Shown here: piece by piece, positions 7,284-12,108 of the stretch | Layout: every line of letters starts with the position of its first letter | Numbering within the stretch: position 1 is the stretch's first letter | Assembly (NCBI GenBank): GCA_947625315.1 | Contig: CANQOE010000019.1 | Location: 1-12,108, forward strand | Origin: an uncultured Bacilli bacterium | Lineage (GTDB): Bacteria; Bacillota_I; Bacilli_A; RF39; UBA660 | Reading direction: 5' to 3' | DNA length: 12,108 bases | The notes under the pieces: model-generated | What the model was told of the DNA's origin: nothing | The model's database searches: none | The model's input: the letters and a program-made list of their open reading frames with translations, nothing else | Position numbers and translations under genes: made by a program

Positions 7284-7409
7284 ATGGAAAAGTTAAAAAA
7301 CTCAGATTTAATGATGTGTACTGGAGGATGTGTAGGAGCTTGGATTAGTTTAGTTACGAATACAGTCTTACATTTTGCTGCCTGCTTAATTAAGAGGTTT
7401 GCCAGATGA
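7284..7409 (+). CDS. Double-glycine leader peptide A, bacteriocin-like precursor
   Basis: The 41-codon gene encodes a 15-residue leader MEKLKNSDLMMCTGG and a 26-residue mature peptide. The leader matches the class II pattern: hydrophobic at -12 (L), -7 (L) and -4 (C), acidic at -8 (D), and GG at -2/-1. The mature part starts with Cys at +1, has a second Cys at position 19, one Trp at 5, a hydrophobic amphipathic-looking middle, and a cationic end (KRFAR). A disulfide between C1 and C19 is possible. It has the strongest Shine-Dalgarno of the three peptide genes (AAAGGAGGT, 7268-7276, 7 nt spacing), placed right at the upstream stop. It overlaps peptide B by 4 bases (ATGA). The likely role is an exported antimicrobial or signalling peptide; the sequence does not match a named bacteriocin I know. 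Confidence 0.82.
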   Translation: MEKLKNSDLMMCTGGCVGAWISLVTNTVLHFAACLIKRFAR

Positions 7410-7552
7410 AAAACTTAAATCAAGAAGAATTAGTTAAAGTGGAAGGAGGAAGTGTTACTGCCGGAGTGGCTATTTTTGGTGGTATCTGTGTAGTAGTTTC
7501 TTTCTTAGCTTCCGTAATTTATGGGTTTGTACACCCTAGAAAGTGTGATTAA
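7406..7552 (+). CDS. Double-glycine leader peptide B, bacteriocin-like precursor
   Basis: The 48-codon gene encodes a textbook leader, MKNLNQEELVKVEGG: L at -12, E at -8, L at -7, V at -4, then GG. Cleavage by the C39 domain would release a 33-residue peptide. It is Gly/Ala/Val-rich and strongly hydrophobic in the middle, resembling a membrane-spanning helix. It has small-residue spacings such as AxxxG (A7-G11) and SxxxG (S21-G25), and ends HPRKCD. Cysteines are at mature positions 13 and 32. Small, glycine-rich, helix-packing peptides of this kind are typical of two-peptide (class IIb) bacteriocins. The ATG overlaps the TGA of peptide A, and AAGAGG (7392-7397) lies 8 nt upstream, so translation is coupled and also has its own ribosome site. 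Confidence 0.85.
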   Translation: MKNLNQEELVKVEGGSVTAGVAIFGGICVVVSFLASVIYGFVHPRKCD

Positions 7553-7553
7553 T

Positions 7554-7724
7554 ATGCAAAGAGAAACAGATGCTAATTTAAAGCTAGTTGTAGGGGGCTC
7601 AGTTAGTATAACGGGAGCTTTACTAGAACAAGCGGTAAATCTTTTGAATTTATTCTTTGGAATAGGAATAAATTTAGGCTCTTCTTTACGTCATATAAAA
7701 GATAAGCGTTTATGTAGTTATTAA
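7554..7724 (+). CDS. Double-glycine leader peptide C, bacteriocin-like precursor
   Basis: The 56-codon gene encodes the leader MQRETDANLKLVVGG and a 41-residue mature peptide. The leader has L at -7, V at -4, N at -8 and GG; the -12 position is Glu rather than hydrophobic. The mature peptide has an amphipathic first half, a hydrophobic core LFFGIGINLG containing one GxxxG (G23-G27), then a charged tail (RHIKDKR) with a single Cys at 39 and a C-terminal Tyr. The start at 7554 is chosen because it gives the same 15-residue leader length as A and B and follows the peptide B stop directly (TAAtATG). An upstream in-frame ATG at 7521 lies inside peptide B and lacks a ribosome site. Its own Shine-Dalgarno is weak (GAAAG), so it probably relies on ribosomes finishing peptide B. 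Confidence 0.82.
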   Translation: MQRETDANLKLVVGGSVSITGALLEQAVNLLNLFFGIGINLGSSLRHIKDKRLCSY

Positions 7725-7728
7725 AAAG

Positions 7729-7762
7729 AAAAGTTTGAGTTTTTAGGAACTCAAACTTTTTT
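7729..7762 (+). terminator. Intrinsic terminator of the bacteriocin operon
   Basis: A perfect 13-bp inverted repeat, AAAAGTTTGAGTT with AACTCAAACTTTT (7729-7741 with 7748-7760), closes a 6-nt loop and ends in six T (7757-7762). It begins 4 bases after the stop of peptide C and marks the right end of the operon. Confidence 0.9.
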
Positions 7763-7771
7763 AAAAAGTAT

Positions 7772-7800
7772 TTACGATTACTAACTTAATGTGGTATAAT
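7772..7800 (+). promoter_or_regulatory. Extended -10 promoter of the pilin-like gene
   Basis: TGGTATAAT (7792-7800) is an extended -10 with a perfect TATAAT. A poor -35, TTACGA, lies at 7772-7777 with 17 bases between. Transcription should start near 7806-7807, only about 10 nt before the ATG at 7817. That excludes the in-frame ATG at 7805 as the start when this promoter is used. Confidence 0.65.
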
Positions 7801-7816
7801 TTAGATGGTGAAGATA

Positions 7817-7999
7817 ATGAATAAAAAAGGTTTTGCTTCGATGTATATAGTCTATTCTTTTTTTCTTATTTTTATTTTAATGTTATTGACAACTTTAATG
7901 GTTAATAATTATAAAAGAATATTTTTAAATGCTTTAAAAAATGATATTAAGTTAAATTTAGAAGATTATAGTTTGGAAATTGAGGAAAATATCCCTTAA
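7817..7999 (+). CDS. Type IV pilin-like small membrane protein
   Basis: This 60-residue protein (MNKKGFASMYIVYSFF...) has a short basic start, a Gly-Phe junction like that cut by prepilin peptidases (KKG|F), and one hydrophobic helix of about 22 residues. A charged tail of some 35 residues follows (NNYKRIFLN ... EIEENIP). It lacks the Glu at mature position 5 found in most pilins. Some minor competence pilins (ComGG type) share that lack but are longer. The start at 7817 is preferred over the in-frame ATG at 7805 because the promoter's TATAAT ends at 7800, and because GGTGA (7807-7811) is properly placed for 7817. It stands alone between two terminator/promoter boundaries, with no pilus assembly genes nearby. 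A generic small membrane protein is the alternative. Function is uncertain. Confidence 0.6.
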   Translation: MNKKGFASMYIVYSFFLIFILMLLTTLMVNNYKRIFLNALKNDIKLNLEDYSLEIEENIP

Positions 8000-8014
8000 A
8001 ATATGCAAAAACAC

Positions 8015-8043
8015 TTGCACCAATAAATATTTAGTGTTATACT
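8015..8043 (+). promoter_or_regulatory. Strong promoter of rpsU-yqeY
   Basis: TTGCAC (8015-8020) and TATACT (8038-8043) are spaced by 17 bases, and TG at 8035-8036 makes an extended -10. Transcription would start near 8050, just ahead of the AAGGAGGG ribosome site (about 8060-8066). Having both a good -35 and an extended -10 suits a highly expressed ribosomal protein gene. Confidence 0.8.
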
Positions 8044-8075
8044 ATTCATTGATGTATGGAAGGAGGGATATGTAA

Positions 8076-8261
8076 ATGACTAAAGTAATAGTTCAAAATG
8101 GAAACGTCGATAGTGCTTTAAGAAAATTTAAAGTTAAAGTAGCTCGCAGCGGTGTCCCTTCGGAATTAAAGAAAAGAAAACATTATGAAAAACCTGGCGT
8201 AAGAAGAAGAAATGAAAAAAAAGAACAAATAAGAAATGCACGTAAGCATAGAAATTATTAA
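8076..8261 (+). CDS. rpsU: 30S ribosomal protein S21
   Basis: The 61-residue, strongly basic protein is a component of the small ribosomal subunit involved in initiation. It shows the family pattern: VQNGNVDSALRKFK at the start, a central RSGVPSELKKRKHYEKP, and a lysine/arginine-rich tail ending RKHRNY. The length is typical for Bacillota (57-60 residues), with a few extra C-terminal residues. Its stop overlaps the ribosome site of the next gene (AAGGTGA at 8260-8266), so the two are co-transcribed. The rpsU-yqeY order is a well-known arrangement in Bacilli. Confidence 0.96.
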   Translation: MTKVIVQNGNVDSALRKFKVKVARSGVPSELKKRKHYEKPGVRRRNEKKEQIRNARKHRNY

Positions 8262-8270
8262 GGTGATTTT

Positions 8271-8705
8271 ATGTATAATCAAATAAATAATGATTTAAAA
8301 GAGGCTATGAAAAATGGCGATAAGTTTCGTTTATCAGTTATTCGTATGTTAAAAAGTGCTTTACAATTAGAAAGTATAAGTAAAAAACATGATTTAACGG
8401 ATGAAGAAGTAACGCAAGTTTTAAAGAAACAAGTTAAAATGCGTAAAGATAGCATTAGTGAATTTGAAAAATATGGCAAACAAGAAGAAGTTGCTAAATT
8501 AAATGAAGAAATAGCCATAATTAATGCTTATTTACCGGAAGAAATGAGCGAAGAAGAAATTCTAAAAGTCATTGATGAAGTATTTGGGGAACTAAAACCG
8601 ACAAGTATGAAAGATATGGGTAATATAATGCGCGTTTTAAATACGAAAATTACAAATGCAGATATGGCACAAGTAAGTGCTTTAGTCAAGGAAAGGTTAA
8701 GTTAG
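8271..8705 (+). CDS. yqeY: YqeY-type GatB/YqeY domain protein
   Basis: This 144-residue cytoplasmic protein spans the full usual length of the YqeY family (about 148). Visible hallmarks are the N-terminal NDLKEAMKNGDKFRLSVIRML, a long central charged helical region (QVKMRKDSISEFEKYGK), the AYLPEEMSEEE segment (about residues 86-96), and the C-terminal helical region that resembles the tail of the amidotransferase GatB. GatB tails bind tRNA; the exact role of free-standing YqeY is not established. It lies 9 bases after rpsU and is read from the same promoter. Confidence 0.92.
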   Translation: MYNQINNDLKEAMKNGDKFRLSVIRMLKSALQLESISKKHDLTDEEVTQVLKKQVKMRKDSISEFEKYGKQEEVAKLNEEIAIINAYLPEEMSEEEILKVIDEVFGELKPTSMKDMGNIMRVLNTKITNADMAQVSALVKERLS

Positions 8706-8717
8706 ACCTTTTTTTTT
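8692..8717 (+). terminator. Probable terminator of rpsU-yqeY
   Basis: A short stem AAAGGT/ACCTTT (8692-8697 with 8706-8711), with an 8-nt loop, runs into nine T (8709-8717). The left arm lies in the last codons of yqeY and the loop holds its TAG stop. The stem is only 6 bp, so efficiency may be modest. Confidence 0.55.
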
Positions 8718-8728
8718 AATGAGATTTA

Positions 8729-8737
8729 TGCTAAAAT
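8729..8737 (+). promoter_or_regulatory. Extended -10 promoter of the tRNA-Arg gene
   Basis: TGCTAAAAT is an extended -10 located so that transcription would start at about 8744, only 2 bases before the mature tRNA 5' end. The -35 position holds only T residues from the upstream terminator. Confidence 0.5.
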
Positions 8738-8745
8738 AATGGTAT

Positions 8746-8822
8746 GTCCCAGTAGTTCAGTTGGATAGAATGTTGGCCTCCGACGCCAAAGCTCATGGGT
8801 TCGACTCCCATCTGGGACACCA
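8746..8822 (+). tRNA. tRNA-Arg, anticodon CCG, CCA encoded
   Basis: All four arms fold. The acceptor GTCCCAG (8746-8752) pairs perfectly with CTGGGAC (8812-8818). The D stem is GTTC/GAAT with one G-U pair. The anticodon stem TTGGC/GCCAA has loop CTCCGAC, giving anticodon CCG for the arginine codon CGG. The T stem ATGGG/CCCAT has loop TTCGACT. The discriminator base is A (8819), followed by an encoded CCA (8820-8822). CGG codons are rare in the neighbouring AT-rich genes, so this tRNA reads a minor codon. It is a single gene with its own promoter and terminator. Confidence 0.95.
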
Positions 8823-8839
8823 TTTTATTTAGATAGGTT

Positions 8840-8868
8840 AACATCTAAATTAAATTAGATGTTTTTTT
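8840..8868 (+). terminator. Intrinsic terminator after tRNA-Arg
   Basis: A 9-bp stem AACATCTAA/TTAGATGTT (8840-8848 with 8855-8863) has the loop ATTAAA and a run of seven T (8862-8868). It starts 17 bases after the CCA end. Confidence 0.85.
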
Positions 8869-8887
8869 AATAAGTTAGGTGAGATAA

Positions 8888-9346
8888 ATGAAAATTCGCA
8901 AAGCTAATTATGGTGATGTTTTAATTTTAAATAATTTTTTAACTTTATTAATTAGAGATGAAAGACAATATGATTTAGGAATAGATGAGGATTTTGTTGT
9001 TACAAATATGTATGAAAATTATATTGAAGATAATAATAGATTATTAATAGTTGGCGAAGAAGAAAATGAAGTTAAAGGTTATTTATATGGTTATTTAAAA
9101 GAAAGTGATGCTACTTATAAATATAAAGTAGCTAAATTAGATGCTTTATATATATTAGATAATTGGCGAAATAAAGGTTTAGCTAAAGCATTAATTGCTT
9201 ATTTTAAAGATTGGTGTATAACTAAAAATGTTGATATTATAGAAGTAAATGTATGTACTCAAAATAAAAAGGCTAAAAATTTATATGAACAATTAAATTT
9301 TAAAACAATAAATGAAACTTTAGCTTTAAATATCCAACAAAAATAA
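8888..9346 (+). CDS. GNAT-family N-acetyltransferase
   Basis: This 152-residue cytoplasmic protein of the GNAT fold transfers an acetyl group from acetyl-CoA to an unknown amine or protein N-terminus. It opens with the usual IRKANYGDVLILNNF. The acetyl-CoA loop is RNKGLAKAL (94-102, the R-x-x-G-x-A signature), preceded by the beta strand KLDALYIL. The second signature is NKKAKNLYEQLNF (126-138), where the normal Gly of 'LGF' is Asn. The final strand is short. The ATG follows TTAGGTGAG at 8876-8884. It is a single gene between the tRNA terminator and the ruvA promoter, and nothing nearby indicates its substrate. Confidence 0.85.
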   Translation: MKIRKANYGDVLILNNFLTLLIRDERQYDLGIDEDFVVTNMYENYIEDNNRLLIVGEEENEVKGYLYGYLKESDATYKYKVAKLDALYILDNWRNKGLAKALIAYFKDWCITKNVDIIEVNVCTQNKKAKNLYEQLNFKTINETLALNIQQK

Positions 9347-9377
9347 GTTAAAAAAACTTTTATTTTAAACTAATGTA

Positions 9378-9386
9378 TGATACAAT
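9378..9386 (+). promoter_or_regulatory. Extended -10 promoter of the ruvA-ruvB operon
   Basis: TGATACAAT is an extended -10 (TG at 9378-9379, TACAAT at 9381-9386), 18 bases before the ATG of ruvA. The -35 region is only T-rich. The expected start near 9393 leaves a short leader that begins at the ribosome site TTAGGTGAT (9391-9399). Confidence 0.5.
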
Positions 9387-9404
9387 ATTTTTAGGTGATA
9401 TTAA

Positions 9405-9959
9405 ATGTTAAATTATATATATGGCCAAGTAGTTATGCAAGAAAGTAACTATATTGTTTTAGAAAATAATAAGATTGGTTATACCATATATGTAGCTAAT
9501 CCTTTTAGTTATGAAATAGGACAAGAAATAAGAGTTTATTTATATAATCAAGTAAGAGAAGAAGAATATACTTTATTTGGTTTTAAAACTTTAGAAGAAA
9601 GAGAATTATTTTTAAAGTTAATCAATGTTAAAGGTTTAGGTGCTAGAATTGCTATGCCAATGTTTGCAACAGGAAGTGTTAAAGGAATTAAAGATGCTAT
9701 CGATAGAGAAAATGTCTTATATTTAACGAAATTTCCCAAAGTTGGGGAAAAATTAGCAAGACAAATAATATTAGATTTAAAAGGTAAATTAGCCCATAAG
9801 GAAGATGATGTAGCCTCTGGTGATTTTGAAGATTTAATAAGTGTTTTAGAAAGTTTAGGATATAAAAATAGTGAAATTAAAAAAGTATTGCCGAAAATTA
9901 ATGCTTCTTTAGATATTGAATTACAAATAAAAGAAGCTTTAAAATTAATGTTAAAGTAG
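9405..9959 (+). CDS. ruvA: Holliday junction branch migration protein RuvA
   Basis: The 184-residue protein binds four-way DNA junctions as a tetramer and loads RuvB. The N-terminal OB-fold domain (about 1-62) contains IYGQVV and the strand EYTLFGFKT. Two helix-hairpin-helix motifs follow: INVKGLGARIA (73-83) and FPKVGEKLARQIILDLKGKL (109-128). A flexible linker (KEDDVASGD) leads to domain III (about 140-184), beginning FEDLISVLESLGYK, which contacts RuvB. It is slightly shorter than the usual 190-205 residues, mainly in the linker. It is the first gene of a three-gene operon, and the stop lies 8 bases before the next start. Confidence 0.95.
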   Translation: MLNYIYGQVVMQESNYIVLENNKIGYTIYVANPFSYEIGQEIRVYLYNQVREEEYTLFGFKTLEERELFLKLINVKGLGARIAMPMFATGSVKGIKDAIDRENVLYLTKFPKVGEKLARQIILDLKGKLAHKEDDVASGDFEDLISVLESLGYKNSEIKKVLPKINASLDIELQIKEALKLMLK

Positions 9960-9967
9960 GTGATAAA

Positions 9968-10504
9968 ATGACTATTGGTGTAGATATTGATGAAACAATT
10001 ACTAATTCTCAAGAAAATATTAAAAAATATTTAAAATTATATGATGAAAGTTATGAAGATTATCACGATTTACCATGGGATAAATATCAAGAGTTTTTAG
10101 CTAAATATTTAGATAAAATAATATTAAGTCATACTTTAAAAGAAGGAGTTAAAGAAGCTTTTGCTTATTTTCATAAAAAGGGTTATAAAGTTATAATTAT
10201 AACGGCTAGAGCAAATAATTATAATCCTAAGGTTGTTAAAGCAACCCTTAAATATTTAAAGAAACATAAGCTTAAATATGATAAGATAATATTTGCTAAA
10301 GAAGATAATGAATTAAAAGGACCGAAAGCTTATCAAGAAAATGTCGATATTTTTATAGATGATAAAGAGAGTGTTTTAGATGATATGCAACGTTTTAAGA
10401 TTAAAGGGATTAGATTTACGAAAGAATATAGTAAATATTTAGCTTTTAATAATTGGTTTGATATAATAGATTATTTTAAAAAGGAGGAAAAAAATAATGG
10501 ATGA
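9968..10504 (+). CDS. HAD-family 5'-nucleotidase-like phosphatase
   Basis: This 178-residue soluble protein of the haloacid dehalogenase superfamily most resembles the NT5C/deoxyribonucleotidase-like group, which dephosphorylates nucleoside monophosphates. Motif I is DIDET (D6 nucleophile, D8 acid/base), motif II has T79 in ITAR, a Lys of motif III is K111 or K117, and motif IV is DD at 131-132 in FIDDKES. An alpha-helical cap is predicted between motifs I and II (about 15-60), containing HDLPWDKY. It sits between ruvA and ruvB: GGTGAT (9960-9965) precedes its ATG, and its end overlaps ruvB by 8 bases. That position is unusual, since the pair is normally adjacent, and suggests co-expression but not a shared mechanism. 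It ends in TGA. Confidence 0.8.
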   Translation: MTIGVDIDETITNSQENIKKYLKLYDESYEDYHDLPWDKYQEFLAKYLDKIILSHTLKEGVKEAFAYFHKKGYKVIIITARANNYNPKVVKATLKYLKKHKLKYDKIIFAKEDNELKGPKAYQENVDIFIDDKESVLDDMQRFKIKGIRFTKEYSKYLAFNNWFDIIDYFKKEEKNNG

Positions 10505-11504
10505 AAGAATTATAACGCAAGAAGAAATGGATAATGATAATAGTTTTGAGGCTAGTATTAGACCCTTAAGTTTAGATGAATATGTAGGGCAAGATGAAAT
10601 TAAAGAAAACTTGCGGGTATTTATTGAAGCGGCGAAAATGCGCGAAGAATGTTTAGACCATTGTTTACTATATGGACCTCCCGGACTTGGAAAAACTACT
10701 TTAGCTCATATTATTGCTAATGAACTTGGTAGCAATATTAAAACAGCTTCGGGGCCTTCTTTAGAAAAAAGTGGCGATCTAGCAGCCGTATTATCAACTC
10801 TCGAACCAGGCGATGTTTTATTTATCGATGAAATACATAGAATGCCTAAGTTTGTTGAAGAAATTTTATATCCCGCGATGGAAGACTTTGAACTAGATAT
10901 AATTATTAATAATGATGGAAAAAGTCGCAGTATAAAGGTAGATTTACCACCTTTTACTTTAGTTGGGGCCACAACTAGAGCCGGGGATTTATCTAGTCCT
11001 TTAAGAGATAGATTTGGTATTATTGCGAAACTTAATTATTATAAAGAAAGTGAATTAAAAGATATTGTTAAAAGAACTAGTCGAGTTTTAGAAATGGATA
11101 TAGATGATGATGCCGCATTAGAAATTGCGAAAAGATGTCGCAAAACTCCTAGAGTAGCCAATCGGTTATTTAAAAGAGTTCGGGATTTTGCTTTAGTTAA
11201 AGCCCAAGGAAAAATAGATAAAGAGATAACTATAGATAGTTTAAGAAGATTAAAAGTTGATGAATTTGGTTTAGACCAAGTCGATATAGAATATTTAGAA
11301 GCTTTAATCAATAAATTTAATGGAGGACCAGTTGGGGTAGAAACTATTGCAACTGCAATTGGGGAAGAAGTTTCCACTGTTGAGGATGTTGTTGAACCAT
11401 TTTTATTACAAGAAGGCTTTATTAAAAGAACTCCTCGGGGAAGAATGGCTTGTGAAAAAGCTTACGAACATTTAAAGATAGATAAACAAGGTACTTTATT
11501 TTAA
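10497..11504 (+). CDS. ruvB: Holliday junction branch migration ATPase RuvB
   Basis: The 335-residue AAA+ motor forms hexameric rings that drive Holliday junction branch migration with RuvA. Family features are all present: the N-terminal RPLSLDEYVGQ, Walker A GPPGLGKTT (60-68), Walker B FIDEIHR with D111/E112, sensor 1 GATTRAG (157-163), the arginine finger region SPLRDRFG with R170 and R172, sensor 2 around KTPRVANRL, and the C-terminal winged-helix domain ending GFIKRTPRGR. The length matches the usual 330-350. The ATG at 10497 is preceded by AAGGAGG (10481-10487) and overlaps the HAD gene by 8 bases. No ruvC is present nearby; most Bacillota use RecU as the resolvase. Confidence 0.97.
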   Translation: MDERIITQEEMDNDNSFEASIRPLSLDEYVGQDEIKENLRVFIEAAKMREECLDHCLLYGPPGLGKTTLAHIIANELGSNIKTASGPSLEKSGDLAAVLSTLEPGDVLFIDEIHRMPKFVEEILYPAMEDFELDIIINNDGKSRSIKVDLPPFTLVGATTRAGDLSSPLRDRFGIIAKLNYYKESELKDIVKRTSRVLEMDIDDDAALEIAKRCRKTPRVANRLFKRVRDFALVKAQGKIDKEITIDSLRRLKVDEFGLDQVDIEYLEALINKFNGGPVGVETIATAIGEEVSTVEDVVEPFLLQEGFIKRTPRGRMACEKAYEHLKIDKQGTLF

Positions 11505-11600
11505 GAAAGTAGGTAATTAAAATGCTTTTGAAATTGTTACTAAAAGAGTCTTTTCTAATTTAAAATAAATAATAAATTAAAATAAGAAAGGATGAAAGAT
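11505..11600 (+). other. Spacer between ruvB and folD
   Basis: These 96 bases contain no clear promoter or hairpin terminator. One 13-codon leucine-rich reading frame (11522-11563, MLLKLLLKESFLI) follows an AGGTAAT like the ribosome sites used nearby, but it is too short to call as a gene. The 3' part carries the folD ribosome site (AAAGGATG, near 11587-11594). folD may be read by continuation from the ruv operon. Confidence 0.4.
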
Positions 11601-12108
11601 ATGAAAATAATTGATGGGAAAAAAATAGCTCAAGAATTAAAAGAAGAAATAAAAAAAGAAGTAGAAAAATTGGATTTTAAACCTGTATTGGCCGTAATTT
11701 TAGCTAATGATAGTGAAGAGAGTGCTATTTATGTAAGAAATAAAATAAATGCCGGAGAATATGTGGGAATAGATGTGCAAGTATATAAATTTGAAGAAAC
11801 TAATCAAGAAGAAGAAATAGTTGCTTGTCTAAATAAATTAAATAAGGATAATAAAGTTTGTGGCATAATTATTCAAAGTCCTGTATTACCAAAATTTAAG
11901 GAAGAATATTTAACTAGTCTTATAGACCCTCAAAAAGATGTTGATGGCTTTGGCATAACTAGTTTAGGATTACTGGCTTCTAATAAAGAAAGTTATTTAA
12001 GTGCTACTCCTCAAGGAATTATTAAATTATTAGAACATGAAAATATTGATGTTAAAGGCAAAAGAGTAGTAATTGTCGGAAGAAGTAAAATTGTGGGAAG
12101 ACCTCTAG
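11601..12108 (+). CDS. folD: FolD bifunctional methylene-THF dehydrogenase/cyclohydrolase, 5' part
   Basis: The first 169 codons of folD are present; the frame is open to the right edge, and the full protein is normally about 280 residues. FolD interconverts 5,10-methylene-, methenyl- and 10-formyl-tetrahydrofolate in one-carbon metabolism. Visible signatures are the start MKIIDGKKIAQEL, the catalytic YVRNK (Y44, K48) in the SAIYVRNKINAGEYVGI stretch, IIIQSPVLPK (variant of the usual VQLPLP), DPQKDVDGF (perfectly conserved), SATPQGI (usually PCTPxG, here Ala for Cys), and the beginning of the NADP loop VVIVGRSKIVGRPL. The ATG at 11601 has AAAGGATG 8 nt or so upstream. The last bases read CCT CTA G without a stop. 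Confidence 0.93.
   Translation, partial: MKIIDGKKIAQELKEEIKKEVEKLDFKPVLAVILANDSEESAIYVRNKINAGEYVGIDVQVYKFEETNQEEEIVACLNKLNKDNKVCGIIIQSPVLPKFKEEYLTSLIDPQKDVDGFGITSLGLLASNKESYLSATPQGIIKLLEHENIDVKGKRVVIVGRSKIVGRPL

Noticed and set aside
7284..7409. Reading TGA as tryptophan (Mycoplasma code), which would extend peptide A
   Set aside because: All Trp codons in the large genes are TGG, no coding sequence has an internal TGA, and the TGA stops fit normal overlaps (peptide A/B and HAD/ruvB).
7521..7553. ATG at 7521 as the start of peptide C
   Set aside because: It lies within peptide B, lacks a ribosome site, and would break the shared 15-residue leader length.
9340..9368. Hairpin terminator after the GNAT gene
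   Set aside because: The possible stem (AAAATAAGTT with AACTTTTATTTT) needs a 2-nt bulge and is almost all A/T, so it is not convincing.
9548..10012. 154-codon open frame on the minus strand opposite ruvA
   Set aside because: It is a low-complexity, Ser/Leu/Asn/Ile-rich translation with no recognisable domain, and it lies antisense to a clear ruvA. It is a shadow frame. The same applies to shorter minus-strand frames at 3020-3205, 5540-5740, 8279-8518, 10706-10972 and 11039-11377.
11522..11563. 13-codon leucine-rich frame after ruvB
   Set aside because: It is too short to separate from chance in AT-rich DNA. There is no downstream attenuator hairpin, and no reason for a leucine leader peptide before folD.

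Overview
The window is very AT-rich, gene-dense, and reads with the standard genetic code. Tryptophan is encoded by TGG, and TGA ends at least two genes (a precursor peptide and the HAD phosphatase gene). Strong AGGAGG and recurrent GGTGA-type Shine-Dalgarno sites, sigma-A-like promoters (several with an extended -10), rpsU followed by a yqeY-type gene, and the style of the ABC exporters all point to a low-GC Bacillota. It resembles the uncultured gut Bacilli close to the Mollicutes, but the lineage is an inference and cannot be fixed from this window.

Region 1 (1-4200): a TAGACA-17-TATAAT promoter drives two overlapping genes for a heterodimeric type IV ABC exporter. The first subunit has a degenerate ATPase site (Asp in place of the catalytic Glu, Gln in place of the switch His) and an extracytoplasmic insert of about 180 residues. 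The second subunit is canonical. The pair ends at a hairpin terminator that lies inside the 3' end of the convergent regulator gene.

Region 2 (4170-7762): a bacteriocin-type island. A regulator with two XRE helix-turn-helix domains is transcribed leftward. Divergent from it runs an operon encoding a peptidase-containing ABC transporter (C39 protease, membrane domain, ATPase), a 137-residue single-span extracytoplasmic protein that may be a minimal accessory/adaptor subunit, and three very short, tightly coupled genes. Each short gene encodes a peptide with a 15-residue double-glycine leader, and the operon ends at a clear terminator. The short genes (7284-7409, 7406-7552, 7554-7724) are the least expected content here: the transporter would cleave after Gly-Gly and export three mature peptides of 26, 33 and 41 residues. 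No dedicated immunity gene is recognisable.

Region 3 (7763-8822): a 60-residue type IV pilin-like membrane protein with its own extended -10 promoter, then rpsU-yqeY behind a strong promoter, then a tRNA-Arg(CCG) gene with CCA encoded and its own promoter and terminator.

Region 4 (8880-12108): a GNAT acetyltransferase, then a ruvA / HAD-type 5'-nucleotidase-like / ruvB operon for Holliday junction branch migration with an unusual gene inserted between ruvA and ruvB, then the first 169 codons of folD, which runs off the right edge. No CRISPR array, insertion sequence, rRNA or phage gene was seen.
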